The notes: generated by a model from the letters alone, not told the origin. DNA of 64,000 bases from Bacteroidales bacterium (GCA_016933335.1 JAFGBD010000032.1:30508-94507); one strand, 5' to 3'. Shown: positions 19,028-29,694, counted from the first letter of the stretch. Numbers and translations: made by a program.

Positions 19028-20017
19028 ATGTATACAAAATATGCTGGTCAGGTCTTTTGTTTGTTGTTTTTCCTGGGTAACAATTTATTCATAAATGCAC
19101 AGGAGAGACTTATTTCAAATTATACAGGGGAGCTCAACATCAAATTAACCTCTTCTGACGAAAAAAAAATCGAAAAAGGAATTGAAATCCTGATTGAAGC
19201 TGATAAGCAATTATCACAGGCTGAAAGCAGGTATTTGAACCTTTCGGAACTTGAATTAAAGGAAAAAATATCCGAAAATTATGAACAGGCATTGGAGGAA
19301 CTGAAAGCTGTTTCCGAACTATACAAGGAGGGTAATATGAGTATTCATCAGGTTTTTAAGGAAAAGTGCGAGACATTCTGGACCCGGATGAAAAAGGTGC
19401 AGCATTTTGCTGCGGGTGTTGAAAAAGGTAAATATTATGAAAGTCAGTCAAGAAAACATATGCTGATGGCTCAGCAGAGACGTGATCAGGCATCATGGAC
19501 AGACAGGTACGAATATGCCAGGGTAAAAATCAGAGAAGCAAACGAACTGGAAAATGAGGCCATCAGGGATCAGGGCAGGGCATTGCAGATCTATACTGAT
19601 TATCCTGTGGAATATAACTATGAATGGGAAAATGACATAACCCTTGAAGAAGTCTACGAAATATATAAGAATCCTGCAGTCAACGAACCACCGGAGGATA
19701 TCTATGCCACAGTCGATACCGATGCCAAAGTAGATCCGGTATTGATGAAAGAGATTATTTTTAAGGTGCAGATTGCTGCTCATACCGTTCCGCTGACTGA
19801 GGAATATCTCAGAATAATTTACAAAGGAGGAATGCCCATAGACATGATATATGAAGATGAGTGGTATAAATATTCCATTGGCAGATTTACCGGTTTTGAG
19901 GAAGCCACTAAGGTTCTCGAAGAATGTAAGGTCAGGAAAGCATTTATTGTTGCATATCAGGATGGTAAAAAACTTACCATTAAAGAAGCAATTGAATTAA
20001 TGGAAAAAATGCAATGA
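19028..20017 (+). CDS. Periplasmic coiled-coil protein with SPOR-like C-terminal domain
   Basis: I start at the ATG at 19028, giving a signal peptide that ends near FINAQ; a TTG 39 bp upstream is in frame but unlikely. The mature N-terminal ~190 residues are helical and charged, with long coiled-coil stretches (ELKEKISENYEQALEELKAV). The last ~80 residues (FKVQIAAHTVPLTEEYLRII, YSIGRFTGFEEATKVLEECK) follow the SPOR-domain pattern used for binding denuded peptidoglycan. This arrangement is common among Bacteroidota envelope proteins. The gene is convergent with, and directly abuts, the GldM-like gene. Confidence 0.72.
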   Translation: MYTKYAGQVFCLLFFLGNNLFINAQERLISNYTGELNIKLTSSDEKKIEKGIEILIEADKQLSQAESRYLNLSELELKEKISENYEQALEELKAVSELYKEGNMSIHQVFKEKCETFWTRMKKVQHFAAGVEKGKYYESQSRKHMLMAQQRRDQASWTDRYEYARVKIREANELENEAIRDQGRALQIYTDYPVEYNYEWENDITLEEVYEIYKNPAVNEPPEDIYATVDTDAKVDPVLMKEIIFKVQIAAHTVPLTEEYLRIIYKGGMPIDMIYEDEWYKYSIGRFTGFEEATKVLEECKVRKAFIVAYQDGKKLTIKEAIELMEKMQ

Positions 20018-20698
20018 TTAATACAGTTTAAGGCGATATACCGGCAATTCCTTCATAATATTACCCTCACTTTCTGCAGTTATTCTGAATACAACCACTT
20101 TTCCCGGACTGATTCTGTTAATGATTATTTTGGCAGCATCTGTGATTCTATTACCCTTGAAGGAATATGACCGGTAAAACCCTCCAAAGGTATAGCCAAT
20201 GGAATATTCTTTGATCTTAAACCAGTTTTCGGAACCGATGATATCGGAACTGAAGAAAACTGAAATACTGTCGGATTGAATGAGCTGCCGCTTATAAATC
20301 TCTGATGTCTCATCAAAAAAGGAGGTGTCGATTTTCAAAAGTGGGTCAGGAATATTTTTTACCTGGAAGAACCTGTGCCCTTGAAGAATTGTGTCATTGT
20401 CTTCGACTTTTAACAATACCAGTCTTGATAAACCGCTTCTGACAGGAATGGTAATAAACCGCAGACTGTCATAAAATACAATGCCGTTACTGGTTTCGAG
20501 AATGAAGTCTTCAATGTTTTCGTGTTCACTGATACCGATTTCAACCGGATTATCCATTCCGGCATATAAAATATTGCTTCTGGAATGCGCCAGGTTAAAT
20601 ACGCTGTCAGAAAGACTCTCTCCATATCTGTACTGCCCGTTCAGGATTAACGGGTAAAAGATAAATGCCATGCCAATATAGAATCTCCAGCTTTTCAA
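20018..20698 (-). CDS. Stand-alone GldM C-terminal-domain-like exported protein
   Basis: 226 residues with a signal peptide (FYIGMAFIFYPLILNGQ). The segment SNILYAGMDNPVEIGI closely resembles the start of the GldM periplasmic domains of the gliding/type IX secretion motor. Full GldM is about 500 residues and has an N-terminal transmembrane helix that couples to GldL; this protein keeps only the outer domains. I infer an accessory envelope protein and not the motor itself. Its start overlaps the rlmN stop by 4 bp, so the two are co-translated. No other gld genes are present. Confidence 0.65.
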   Translation of the reverse strand: MKSWRFYIGMAFIFYPLILNGQYRYGESLSDSVFNLAHSRSNILYAGMDNPVEIGISEHENIEDFILETSNGIVFYDSLRFITIPVRSGLSRLVLLKVEDNDTILQGHRFFQVKNIPDPLLKIDTSFFDETSEIYKRQLIQSDSISVFFSSDIIGSENWFKIKEYSIGYTFGGFYRSYSFKGNRITDAAKIIINRISPGKVVVFRITAESEGNIMKELPVYRLKLY

Positions 20699-21747
20699 TT
20701 TCTGGCAGTGAATGGTTTGACGTTTCCCGGATGTCCGGTAGACAACAGTCCGCAGGCAGCCAGAATATCCTGTCCTCTGGAATCTCTGATGGTAGTTATG
20801 ATCCCTTTCTTTGTCAGACTGTCCCTGAACCTCTTGATGACATTATCTTCCGGGGATTTTAGAAGAATACCCGAAACAGGATGAAACCTGATCAGGTTTA
20901 TCCTGCATTTTAATCCGTTTAATAACCGTGCGATTTCATTGACATGTCTCAGTGAATCGTTAAATCCTTCAAAAATAATATATTCGAAAGAGACTCTTCT
21001 TTTTTTACCCAACCGGCAGTTTTTAAGCGTTTCCACGACCTGTTTGACAGGAAAAACAGATTCGACGGGCATGATTTTTTTTCTTTCGTCAGTAAAAGGG
21101 GAGTGAAGACTCACTGCCAGATGGCAATTACTATTTTCAATAAAAGTCTTCATGGCAGGTATGATTCCGATGGTTGACACCGTAATTCTTGAATGGCTTA
21201 TTGCATATCCGTACGGGGAAGTCAGAATCTCAAGGCTTTTCATTACTTCATCAAGATTGTCCATTGGCTCGCCCATACCCATGTAAACAATATTTGAAAT
21301 GATATCCTTTTCCGGTATCCCCCTGATCTGGCTTAAGATCTCAGCAGCCGATAGATTGCCCTGATAACCCTGTTTTCCGGTCATGCAGAACAAACATCCC
21401 CATTTGCATCCGGCCTGGGATGAAATGCATACAGTGTGTCTTGAAACCCCGGGAATATAGACTGTCTCAATATAGTGAGAACGACTGGTTTGAAACAGGT
21501 ATTTTTTGGTTCCGTCGGAAGAAATTTTAACATCCAGCGGAACATCATGCCTGATGGTATAATGTTTTGCAAGTCCGTTTCTTGCCGGTCTTGACAGATT
21601 TGACATTTTCTCAATTGAATCCGCGTCTTTCTTGTATAACCAGTCACATATCTGTATTGCCGAATAAGGTGGTAGTGATAACTCAGTTACTATCTTCTGA
21701 ATTTCATTATAGGTCTTGCCAAATAAATTGGTTTGCATCACCTCCAT
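20695..21747 (-). CDS. rlmN: 23S rRNA/tRNA adenine-C2 methyltransferase RlmN
   Basis: Radical SAM enzyme that methylates C2 of A2503 in 23S rRNA and A37 in some tRNAs. The Fe-S motif is CKWGCLFC, followed by MTGKQGYQGNL. The Cys seven residues before it (TVCISSQAGC) and the Cys near the C-terminus (DILAACGLL) match the two Cys residues that form the methyl-transfer and resolving pair in RlmN. YMGMGEPMDN and SLHSPFTDERKKIMPV are family signatures. A GGAGGTGATG stretch places a second possible start at 21738. The GldM-like gene follows in the same transcript. Confidence 0.95.
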   Translation of the reverse strand: MEVMQTNLFGKTYNEIQKIVTELSLPPYSAIQICDWLYKKDADSIEKMSNLSRPARNGLAKHYTIRHDVPLDVKISSDGTKKYLFQTSRSHYIETVYIPGVSRHTVCISSQAGCKWGCLFCMTGKQGYQGNLSAAEILSQIRGIPEKDIISNIVYMGMGEPMDNLDEVMKSLEILTSPYGYAISHSRITVSTIGIIPAMKTFIENSNCHLAVSLHSPFTDERKKIMPVESVFPVKQVVETLKNCRLGKKRRVSFEYIIFEGFNDSLRHVNEIARLLNGLKCRINLIRFHPVSGILLKSPEDNVIKRFRDSLTKKGIITTIRDSRGQDILAACGLLSTGHPGNVKPFTARN

Positions 21748-21860
21748 TACATCTGTATTCCATTACAGCAAAGATAGCACATAATGCCTTTCATAAACAG
21801 GTAATGATTATTAAGTGATCTGGTGTCGGGGAAACGCGTTTGTTTTTACAAGGTCTGTAA

Positions 21861-23156
21861 TTAATTCATGGCAGCATAGTTAAATAAATCAAAGTCGGGC
21901 CATTCTTTCACACTGCGGAGTGCTTTAAACATGGTGCGTGAAATCTCATTATGTATCCTTGATCTGTTTTTTGTACTGGTGTTGAGCAATACAACCCAGT
22001 CAATTTCATTGTTGTGCCTCATGATCAGGGCTGATGTACCGGCAAGCGTACCTGTTCTCCACCATGTGCCGTAACCGTCTGTTCCCCTCCAGCCAATGGT
22101 ATTTCCCTTATTCTTTTTTGAAGGTGTCATCATCTCAATTGATTCATCTGAAAGAATATCGGCTTTGCTTTCGAACCCATCGATGGAAATAATAAGCTTA
22201 AGCAATTCAGGTGCAGAAGCAACCCAGCCTCCGGCAGCACCTAACAATTCAATATTGTTACCGCCATAGGTAACCGGGACCAGCTTTCCCGATCCGTCAT
22301 ATACATAGCACTTATCAGGTTTCCCGAGCTCATAGTATTTCACTTCATTTGGAAATCTTTCTTCAAAAAAACTGTGTCCTATGTGCATATCATAAATACC
22401 TAGCGGGTGGAGGACGGCAAACTGAACATAATCCTCATAGCTCATACCTGTTGTTTTTTCTATGATTTTACCCAGCAGCGTATAACCAAAATTTGAATAG
22501 CTGTACTTTGAACCCGGCGCATAATAAAGCTTCTCGCCCAGCTGGTAACAGATAATATCATCAAGTGTAGCCGGAGGTTTGATGTTCATTTTATTGGCAA
22601 TATACAGTGAATTGAAGAGAGGATCCGATTTTTTGCCATTCCAGCCACCGGTGTGTCTCAACAGATCTCTGACAGTGATATCTTCCACACGATTATCTGC
22701 ATAATGAAGGAATATGGAATCGTTCAGTATGCCATTTGGTCCAAACACTTTATCATCCAGATCAATACGTCCTTCTTCATATAGTTTCATGATTGTTACA
22801 GCTGTGATAAGCTTGGATACACTGGCTATTCTGAACAGGTATTTTGGCCCGGCTTTAATGCTGTCTTCTTCATTGGCAAAGCCAAAACCTTTGGCAAATA
22901 TCAACTTCCCGTTTTTTGAAATGGCAACCGACGCACCTTTTATTTGCTCTCTTGAAAGAAAATCATTAAAAACAGAATCGATTGGAAAGGTGAGTTTACT
23001 CGAAGACATTTCGTTTGTTAATTTGAAGGATAACGGGGTGACTTCGGAGGTAGGTATATTTCTGTTACTTTCCTGTTTGAATGAAAATGTCATGGCTATT
23101 TCACCAAAGAACAGGAAGAAAAACAAAAGCAACCCTATGATATTTTTCGGGTTCAT
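21861..23156 (-). CDS. Serine beta-lactamase/DD-peptidase-family hydrolase
   Basis: The chosen start (23156) gives MNPKNIIGLLLFFFLFFGE, a signal or anchor segment; a longer frame adds 19 residues. The fold motifs are SxxK in RIASVSKLITAV, YxN in YSYSNFGYTLLG and, in the KTG position, WRTGTLAG. Together these mark the class C beta-lactamase/esterase/D-peptidase group. It is probably periplasmic or lipid-anchored. Members act on beta-lactams, D-peptides or esters; the substrate here is not predictable. There is no evidence of a resistance context. Confidence 0.88.
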   Translation of the reverse strand: MNPKNIIGLLLFFFLFFGEIAMTFSFKQESNRNIPTSEVTPLSFKLTNEMSSSKLTFPIDSVFNDFLSREQIKGASVAISKNGKLIFAKGFGFANEEDSIKAGPKYLFRIASVSKLITAVTIMKLYEEGRIDLDDKVFGPNGILNDSIFLHYADNRVEDITVRDLLRHTGGWNGKKSDPLFNSLYIANKMNIKPPATLDDIICYQLGEKLYYAPGSKYSYSNFGYTLLGKIIEKTTGMSYEDYVQFAVLHPLGIYDMHIGHSFFEERFPNEVKYYELGKPDKCYVYDGSGKLVPVTYGGNNIELLGAAGGWVASAPELLKLIISIDGFESKADILSDESIEMMTPSKKNKGNTIGWRGTDGYGTWWRTGTLAGTSALIMRHNNEIDWVVLLNTSTKNRSRIHNEISRTMFKALRSVKEWPDFDLFNYAAMN

Positions 23157-23500
23157 CGCTTCAGGTATTAATTTCAATAACACTTTATACATGTTTCTGT
23201 TTAAAGCCCACAAAAATAGTCTTTAATTTTGATATGGGTTATTTCAGGTTTATAATTCCCGGTTCAAAATTTAACAAGATCGGAGGACTAAAAAAAATTC
23301 TAAATATTTGTTTTATAGCACTTTCTGTTAATATCTTATGGCTGACCGAAGATTTTGAAATGTTAATAACTCCGGACCCATGTCTGCAATTTTAATATGA
23401 TTGTCAAATTGTATGACGTATTCATATAAAAAATCCAATGATTAATCAAAGCATTAAAATTGTTAATAACTTTAAGGTTTCTTCTGTTGATAACTTTTCC

Positions 23501-23548
23501 GGAAAAAATAAAGGTTCATCCACTGAAAGATTTATTGATGAACCTTTA
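23501..23548 (-). terminator. Terminator of the thioredoxin-type operon
   Basis: TAAAGGTTCATC (23509-23520) pairs with GATGAACCTTTA (23537-23548). On the minus strand the hairpin is followed by ATTTTTTCC, a T tract. It lies 70 bp beyond the stop of the gene at 23618. The rest of 23157-23617 is A/T-rich and shows no gene. Confidence 0.75.
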
Positions 23549-23617
23549 TAAGTGCCTCTTATCCCTGAAAAACAAACGGAGAATACCGGCGCCCGCCGGG
23601 ATACGGCAAACGGATTT

Positions 23618-24220
23618 CTACATTTTACTCATTTTTATTGTGCATCCGATAGCTTTTGTATAGGAAGGATCCGGATTCTTCCCGTTGAGAAGAGCCTCTA
23701 TTGCGTTTACCAGGTATTTCTGCGAAACAGCATCCGGGTCTTTGTAATTGTCATCAATGGCTCCGATATACTTTACAACAAGGTTATTTCCTTCTTTGTT
23801 CAACAAATATATATGCGGAGTTCGTTCTGCCCCGTATGAGGATACTACTGTCTGATCTTTATCATGGAGATACGGAAATGTGAAACTCTTTTCTTTTGAT
23901 CTTTTTACCATTTCAGAATACGAATCTTCGGGAACAATTCTTTCATCATTTGAATTGATGGCAATAACAGGATATCCCAATTGTTTATATTTCAAATCAA
24001 TATCTATTAGCCTGTCCTGATAAGCTTTTGCATAAGGACAATGGTTACAGGTGAAAACCACGACAAATCCTTTGGCATCTTTATAGTCACTGAGACTGAC
24101 CATGTTACCGTCAACATTTTTCAGACGAAAATCTTCAGCTTTTTCACCAACATGAATACCACCGGCGAATAATAGAGGTGATATTATTATAAGAAGAAAA
24201 TTCAGTACTTGTTTTTTCAT
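23618..24220 (-). CDS. Exported thioredoxin-fold (AhpC/TSA-like) protein
   Basis: 200 residues with a signal peptide ending near LLFAGG. The redoxin domain has DFRLKNVDGNMVSLSDYKDA and the active site VVVFTCNHCPYAKAY, a CNHC dithiol. ERTPHIYLLNKEG carries the cis-Pro. This family (redoxin with a CxxC after a beta strand) acts in periplasmic thiol exchange or peroxide handling. The gene overlaps the upstream TlpA-like gene by 4 bp, so the two form one operon that ends at the terminator at ~23500. Confidence 0.85.
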   Translation of the reverse strand: MKKQVLNFLLIIISPLLFAGGIHVGEKAEDFRLKNVDGNMVSLSDYKDAKGFVVVFTCNHCPYAKAYQDRLIDIDLKYKQLGYPVIAINSNDERIVPEDSYSEMVKRSKEKSFTFPYLHDKDQTVVSSYGAERTPHIYLLNKEGNNLVVKYIGAIDDNYKDPDAVSQKYLVNAIEALLNGKNPDPSYTKAIGCTIKMSKM

Positions 24221-24705
24221 TGCTTTATTGTATTAAGTTTTAAAATAGAGTCCAGTAACCCATAATTCAGCAGTTCCGGAAAAAATTCACGGTAATGTTG
24301 ATTATAGACCAGTGTAGCAGGTATGTTCCCATTCCATGATGAATCAACCCGGTTTATCCAGAAATTGCTGTCAGGATCGTCAAGCACAATTATTTCTGAT
24401 TGAATGTTATTCTGTTGAACGAACGGGACCAGGCTTTTACTTAATTGATCGGGGAAATCGAGATTCACCAGCAACACTTTTACTTTTTGATCGCGATATT
24501 CGGTATTAATTCTTTCAAGATCAGGAAGTTCTTTCCTGCAGGGCAAACACCATGTTGCCCAGAAATTAATAATATAGGTCGTATCATTGTATTGATGCAA
24601 ATGGTGTTCAAATTCCTTAAAGTTAAGGATCTGAAATCCGGCTAAATGATCTGAAGCACTCAGCAGGCTTAACGAAATGATAATTACGGAAATATTGAAC
24701 CTCAT
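24217..24705 (-). CDS. TlpA-like exported thioredoxin
   Basis: 162 residues. A signal peptide (SVIIISLSLLSASDHLAG) is followed by a thioredoxin fold with FWATWCLPCRKELPDLE, where WCLPC is the redox site, and the cis-Pro loop GNIPATLVYN. This is a periplasmic reductant of the TlpA/ResA type, used for cytochrome maturation or general thiol reduction. It is the first gene of a two-gene operon with the redoxin at 23618. The ORF fits the small TlpA size. Confidence 0.88.
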   Translation of the reverse strand: MRFNISVIIISLSLLSASDHLAGFQILNFKEFEHHLHQYNDTTYIINFWATWCLPCRKELPDLERINTEYRDQKVKVLLVNLDFPDQLSKSLVPFVQQNNIQSEIIVLDDPDSNFWINRVDSSWNGNIPATLVYNQHYREFFPELLNYGLLDSILKLNTIKQ

Positions 24706-24779
24706 AGAAAATAATGTTTATAGCGTACAACAAATATCAGTTGATGAGGTTCAGCAAAAACCGGAAATTTAACAATTCA

Positions 24780-25880
24780 TTATGATTTAAGAGGAAGTGT
24801 AAAACTGATAGCAGTTCCCTTGTTTTCTTTACTTTCGACCCAGATCTCACCACCGCTGATTTCAACAAATTCCTTGCAGATCTTTAATCCCAGACCCGAA
24901 CCTTTCTCATTCTTTGTTCCGTAGGTCGTAAAATGGATTTCCTTACCAAACAGCTTCTGGATGTTCTCCTTCTTAATTCCCACACCCTGATCCTCAACAG
25001 TGACAATCAATATTTCTTTATCGGATACAAATTTCTTTCGGGCACTTATTTTTACAATACCATCGGGGTATGAAAACTTAATGGCATTGGATATCAGGTT
25101 TCTTAAAACAGCAGAAATCAGTTCAGCATCACAATAAACCATGGTGTTTTCAGCGATCCCGAGGGAAAAGTATATGCCTTTTTTCTTTGCCAGATTGGTA
25201 AGAAGACTGATTGAATCAGAGACAATATTATTAATGTTTGTAACTTTTGGTATGCTTTTAATGGTTCCGGTCTTGCTTCTGGCCCATGATAATAAATTTT
25301 CCAGAAGCACGACGGCGTTTTCCGCGATACCTGAAGCCTCCTGCATGAATTCTTTGATACTTATATCCAGCTCAGGATGCATCTCCAGAAAGACATCGGT
25401 ATAGTTCTTCAATGATCCGATGGGATCTTTGAGGTCATGTCCTATTACTGACAACAATTTGGATTTAAATATATTGGCTTGCTGTAACTCATGTCTCTGC
25501 TGTATAATGGTAAGATGGATGCGGATTCGGGCAAGAAGCTCTTTTTTATGAAACGGCTTCACAATATAATCCACTGCTCCCTGTTCCAGTCCCTTTACAA
25601 TACTTTCCGTTTCTGTTTTTGCAGTGATGAAAATAATTTCAGGCTTATAACCCAAATCACTGTGAATGATTTTTTCACAAACCTCGAAACCATCCATCTC
25701 CGGCATCATTACATCCAGTAAAACCAGATCGAATCTTTTGGTATTTAACCAGTCAAGAGCATCCTTTCCATTGGTGGCAAATTCTATGACATAATCACAT
25801 TCTTTGAGAATATTTCCAATGATCTGAATATTCCTTGGAATATCATCCACTATCAGAATGACTGGCCTGTTGTTTATCAT
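24780..25880 (-). CDS. Response-regulator/histidine-kinase hybrid (REC-HisKA-HATPase)
   Basis: 366 residues, cytoplasmic with no membrane segment. The receiver domain has phosphoacceptor Asp 56 (DLVLLDVMMPEMDGF) and KPF at 108-110. The kinase core has His 148 (LLSVIGHDLKDP), N-box RNLISNAIKF, DQGVGI and GSGLGLKI. The REC domain is N-terminal, so another kinase probably controls this one. The gene overlaps the 3' end of the large PAS kinase upstream by 38 bp, which makes that kinase the likely phosphodonor. Output genes are unknown. Confidence 0.92.
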   Translation of the reverse strand: MINNRPVILIVDDIPRNIQIIGNILKECDYVIEFATNGKDALDWLNTKRFDLVLLDVMMPEMDGFEVCEKIIHSDLGYKPEIIFITAKTETESIVKGLEQGAVDYIVKPFHKKELLARIRIHLTIIQQRHELQQANIFKSKLLSVIGHDLKDPIGSLKNYTDVFLEMHPELDISIKEFMQEASGIAENAVVLLENLLSWARSKTGTIKSIPKVTNINNIVSDSISLLTNLAKKKGIYFSLGIAENTMVYCDAELISAVLRNLISNAIKFSYPDGIVKISARKKFVSDKEILIVTVEDQGVGIKKENIQKLFGKEIHFTTYGTKNEKGSGLGLKICKEFVEISGGEIWVESKENKGTAISFTLPLKS

Positions 25881-28800
25881 TGTTAATATATAAACGGTTA
25901 AGATAGCTTATGGTATCTCTAAATTTATAGAGATGTTCTCTCATATTCTCTATATCAAAGCTATTGGTATAATCAAGCAGTATATCTCCATATGTCTGCA
26001 ATAAGGTTATCCTGTGCTGATGCCCAAACTCTTTCAATTCTTTTGCAAATTGTGTAACCTCAGCAATGGGTTGCTTATGGGCAAACTGGTTCCACTTATT
26101 TTTAAAATAATTATTGATTTTTTCATAAACTTCCCTGGATAAATGTGTTTCAGATGATTGTACATCAAGGGTCAATCTGCTGGTTTGATCAGTTGCAACA
26201 TTGCTTTTCAGTTCAAAGGGAATGAATTTCATCATTTGCTGGTATAAATCATCAATCTTAACCGGTTTCAGCAAGACAGTATCGATTCCTGCTTCCTTTA
26301 ATGCATCATCTCTTTTATCAACCGGAAAAGCTGTCAATGCAATGATAGGAATGTGATGTGATACGGGGTTGGATTTTATTATTTTTGAAGCCTTGTAACC
26401 ATCGGCAACAGGCATTTTAATATCCATCAGTATGAGATCCGGTAACCATTTTAAGGTCATGTCAACTGCCTCCTGACCATCGGTTGCCTCAACCAGGTTA
26501 ACCTTGGTATGGGAAAAAACCTCTTTAATGTAACTACGATTGATATCATTATCATCAGCAAGGACTATGGTTATGTTTTTGAAGTCCACAAGCTTGTAAT
26601 CAAAATCTGTGACAATCTTTTTATCATACTCCTTTCTGAATTTAACATCTGAGAACTCAACCTTGAAAGTACTGCCTGATCCCGGGCGACTGGTAACAGA
26701 TATGGCCCCGTTCATGATTTCCACAAGTCTTTTACTGATTGCCAGGCCCAGTCCCGTTCCTTCATACTTTTTATTATCCTGCTGGTACACCTGCCTGAAG
26801 GTATCAAAGATATGTTTTATAACTTCTTTCCTGATGCCAATGCCGGTATCTTCAACATCAATAATTAATTTGTCGATTTTCTTTGTATGATGATCAACAT
26901 TTTCAGCTGTTATTCTCACGGTCACATGTCCTTTTTCAGTGAATTTAATGGCATTGCCCACCAGGTTCAGCATGATTTGCCTCAGTCTTTCCTCATCAAG
27001 ATAGATGTAATTCGGAATCTCTTCTGAAATAACCAAATGAAATCCGATTTTTTTACCCTGGATTTTAATAAAGAATATCTGTTCGAGTTCTCTTAGAATA
27101 GTCCTGATATCGAAATATTTGAAGTTGATATCCATTTTCCCGGCTTCCACTTTGGACAGATCGAGAATATCATTGATCAGGGTCAGAAGGTTCTTGCTGC
27201 TTGATTTGATTGAGTTGAGATAGTTCAGGTAGATTTTGTTTGTTATTTCATTTTCAAGCAGTTCAGTAAATCCAAGAATTGAATTAAGCGGGGTTCGTAT
27301 CTCGTGGCTCATATTTGCCAGAAACTCACTTTTCGATTGGTTGGCCAGTTCAGCCTGATTCTTAGCCTTTCGGAATTCTTCAAGTACTTCTATCCTGTCA
27401 GAGATATCAAGAATAAATCCGTCGAGCCACTGAATTTTTTTATTTTCATCAAATATGGCAGTACCTTTATCTGTTACCCACCTGACTTTATTTTCTTTTG
27501 TAATGATCCTGTATTCGATGTTATATTGTTTAAAGTTTTTAATGCCCATTTGAATGGTATCAAGCACCCTTTCCAGATCATCAGGATGAATGATGCTGAT
27601 GAACTTTCTTCGCAGGTCATTTGTGAAATCCTCGGGAGGATAACCGGTCAGATCCTTTACTGCATTGCTGATATAGTATATTGTCCTGTTTTTATTATAT
27701 GCAGCACGATAGATGGTACCAGGGACATTTGAGACCAGTGTTCTGTATTGCTCTTCACTCATTTTAAGCGCCTGTTCGGTGAGTTTTCGCAGTGTAATAT
27801 CCTCCTTGATCGCTATAAATCTTACAATTTTGCCTTCCTGGTTCCTGACAGGGGTAATGTTCGCATTTTCCCAGAAGAGGTCCCCGTTCTTTTTGCGGTT
27901 CAGAAATTCTCCTTCCCATTTATTACCGGATAAAATGGTTTTCCAGAGTTTTTTATAAAAATCAGCATTCATTTTACCTGATTTTATAATCCGGGGATTC
28001 TTGTTGATAACCTCTTCAGATGTATATCCCGTAGTTTTGGTAAATGCTTTATTTACATATTCAATTTTACCGTCAATATCTGTTATGACGACTGTATTTG
28101 CACTTTGATCCAATGCAAGGGAAAGTCTTTTAATCTCCTGTTCGGCCTGTTTTCTTTCTGTCAGTTCCCTGATTGCGACCACAACCATTTCTTCACCTTC
28201 TGCCATAGCGCTTTTTATCTCTGTCTCGACGGGTATTAAAGTACCGTTCTTTCTGATAAGTTCAATTTCAACAGGTGATCCTGAATTTATTAATTCTTTG
28301 ATGAGAAACTGGCTGTGATATTTCTTCGGAACATACTTCTTTTTAAAGTTGCTGCCGAGTACTTCTTCCTTCTGATAATCTGATAACTTAAGAAAGGTAT
28401 CATTCACATCCCTGACAATTCCGTTTCGAAGGATAACAATCCCTTCAAATAAAGTACCGGCCAGGATCTGATATCTTATTTTTTCTGACAGGGCATTCTT
28501 TCTGCCATCAGTCCTGGCCGCATTACCAGTCTGCTTTTGTGCATTAATGGTTCTGGCCAGATTCTCAAGCCTTGTTAATACGACCATTGGATGGTCAGTT
28601 GGGAAAATAAAATCTGAGACCTGATGCTTTCGGTAAAAGCCTGTTTTATGATTGTCAGGAGCTTCTGACGAGAACAGGATCATTGGTAACCGGTGTGTTT
28701 CACGCTCGGTTAGCAGATTTTTCATGATTGCTTTGCGCGAAAAACAATTATCTGAAACAACCAGCAGTGAAGGATTGAAAGATCTGATTATTTGACCGTT

Positions 28801-28911
28801 AATTACTGATGTTTTTTTAAAGACAAAAAATTCGGAGATTGATGTCATGTATTTCAGAATTTTCCCTTCACCAACCTCATCATCAATAATCAGTATTCGT
28901 ATCCTTGCCAT
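25843..28911 (-). CDS. PAS-rich hybrid histidine kinase with N-terminal pseudo-receiver
   Basis: 1022 residues. The N-terminal ~125 residues are receiver-like ([19 protein letters not shown]), but where the phosphoacceptor should be the sequence reads SLLVVSDNC, so phosphorylation is doubtful. About three PAS/PAC domains follow ([52 protein letters not shown]). The HisKA domain has [19 protein letters not shown], the ATPase domain VEDTGIGI and GTGLGLAI, and a true C-terminal receiver [17 protein letters not shown] helical tail after the receiver may be an Hpt-like or coupling region. It is probably a soluble phosphorelay sensor working with the overlapping downstream kinase. Confidence 0.92.
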   Translation of the reverse strand: MARIRILIIDDEVGEGKILKYMTSISEFFVFKKTSVINGQIIRSFNPSLLVVSDNCFSRKAIMKNLLTERETHRLPMILFSSEAPDNHKTGFYRKHQVSDFIFPTDHPMVVLTRLENLARTINAQKQTGNAARTDGRKNALSEKIRYQILAGTLFEGIVILRNGIVRDVNDTFLKLSDYQKEEVLGSNFKKKYVPKKYHSQFLIKELINSGSPVEIELIRKNGTLIPVETEIKSAMAEGEEMVVVAIRELTERKQAEQEIKRLSLALDQSANTVVITDIDGKIEYVNKAFTKTTGYTSEEVINKNPRIIKSGKMNADFYKKLWKTILSGNKWEGEFLNRKKNGDLFWENANITPVRNQEGKIVRFIAIKEDITLRKLTEQALKMSEEQYRTLVSNVPGTIYRAAYNKNRTIYYISNAVKDLTGYPPEDFTNDLRRKFISIIHPDDLERVLDTIQMGIKNFKQYNIEYRIITKENKVRWVTDKGTAIFDENKKIQWLDGFILDISDRIEVLEEFRKAKNQAELANQSKSEFLANMSHEIRTPLNSILGFTELLENEITNKIYLNYLNSIKSSSKNLLTLINDILDLSKVEAGKMDINFKYFDIRTILRELEQIFFIKIQGKKIGFHLVISEEIPNYIYLDEERLRQIMLNLVGNAIKFTEKGHVTVRITAENVDHHTKKIDKLIIDVEDTGIGIRKEVIKHIFDTFRQVYQQDNKKYEGTGLGLAISKRLVEIMNGAISVTSRPGSGSTFKVEFSDVKFRKEYDKKIVTDFDYKLVDFKNITIVLADDNDINRSYIKEVFSHTKVNLVEATDGQEAVDMTLKWLPDLILMDIKMPVADGYKASKIIKSNPVSHHIPIIALTAFPVDKRDDALKEAGIDTVLLKPVKIDDLYQQMMKFIPFELKSNVATDQTSRLTLDVQSSETHLSREVYEKINNYFKNKWNQFAHKQPIAEVTQFAKELKEFGHQHRITLLQTYGDILLDYTNSFDIENMREHLYKFRDTISYLNRLYINNDKQQASHSDSG

Positions 28912-29205
28912 GCAAACAGAGGTAAAATTCAGCCCGTAATTTAGAAGTCACTTTACTAAAGATAGCAAATTGATTTCAATTTATTACAGAATTGAGTTAA
29001 AGATTTAACTCACCCTGAAAAAACGGGGATGTCTCAAAAGGTAAAAGAAGTCTCTCTTTTGCTGATTTATCTTTAAATCCTGCGTGAGTGCTTTCAAATA
29101 TTCAATTCTCCAGAGGATAAATTGGCTTTTGATGCATCCTCATTGAATAGATTGCCTTTTAAAAAGGATCGGTTAATACGATAAGAACTGTTGTGATACA
29201 AGCGG

Positions 29206-29694
29206 CTATTCGATATTTATCTGATAACCATCTGAACGAAGATTGTCTGCCACGCTCTGGGCATATTCAAAGTCAAAGTATACTTTCGGCTTGTGTTTGG
29301 CGAATACGGGATATCTTCCGACGGCATCTTCCGAATTCAGGTAATTATAACCGACAAGATACAGTTCGGTGCTTGTCAGCTTAAGCTTAAATACCGGCCT
29401 GTGTTTACAGATCTCCAGTACCTCCAGGAGCTCGAAGCGTGTAATATCAGGTTCCTGTTTAAGCTTAACCGTTTTTACAATTTCATCACTAAAGGGTTCT
29501 TTGGTAAAGTGAAGGTTGAAATTTTTTACATAGCACGACAGAACTATTGATTCATCCTGAATCACTGCAGGCTTATTCTCATCTCCAACCAATCTCACAT
29601 TAATTCCACATTTCTGAAACAGACTCTTGAGCCTCTTGTTACGACGTGCAACCATCTCCTCAAGAGTCTCATTCTTCCTCATTTCTGGCATCAT
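29206..29694 (-). CDS. Conserved-looking hypothetical protein
   Basis: 162 residues, no signal peptide or membrane segment. It opens with a charged helix (NETLEEMVARRNKRLKSLFQ) and continues in an alternating beta pattern (FELLEVLEICKHRPVFKLKL). I do not recognise the family. An AGGAGAG stretch a few bases before the ATG and a frame filling the space between non-coding flanks support translation. It stands alone; the large kinase gene ends the next block to the left. Confidence 0.6.
   Translation of the reverse strand: MMPEMRKNETLEEMVARRNKRLKSLFQKCGINVRLVGDENKPAVIQDESIVLSCYVKNFNLHFTKEPFSDEIVKTVKLKQEPDITRFELLEVLEICKHRPVFKLKLTSTELYLVGYNYLNSEDAVGRYPVFAKHKPKVYFDFEYAQSVADNLRSDGYQINIE

Noticed and set aside
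21861..23156. Antibiotic-resistance beta-lactamase
   Set aside because: The motifs fit the broad serine hydrolase family (SxxK, YxN, RTG), with no mobile or resistance context.
23460..23839. Short plus-strand ORFs around the trx operon terminator
   Set aside because: They run across a terminator and into the antisense of the redoxin gene; no supporting signal.
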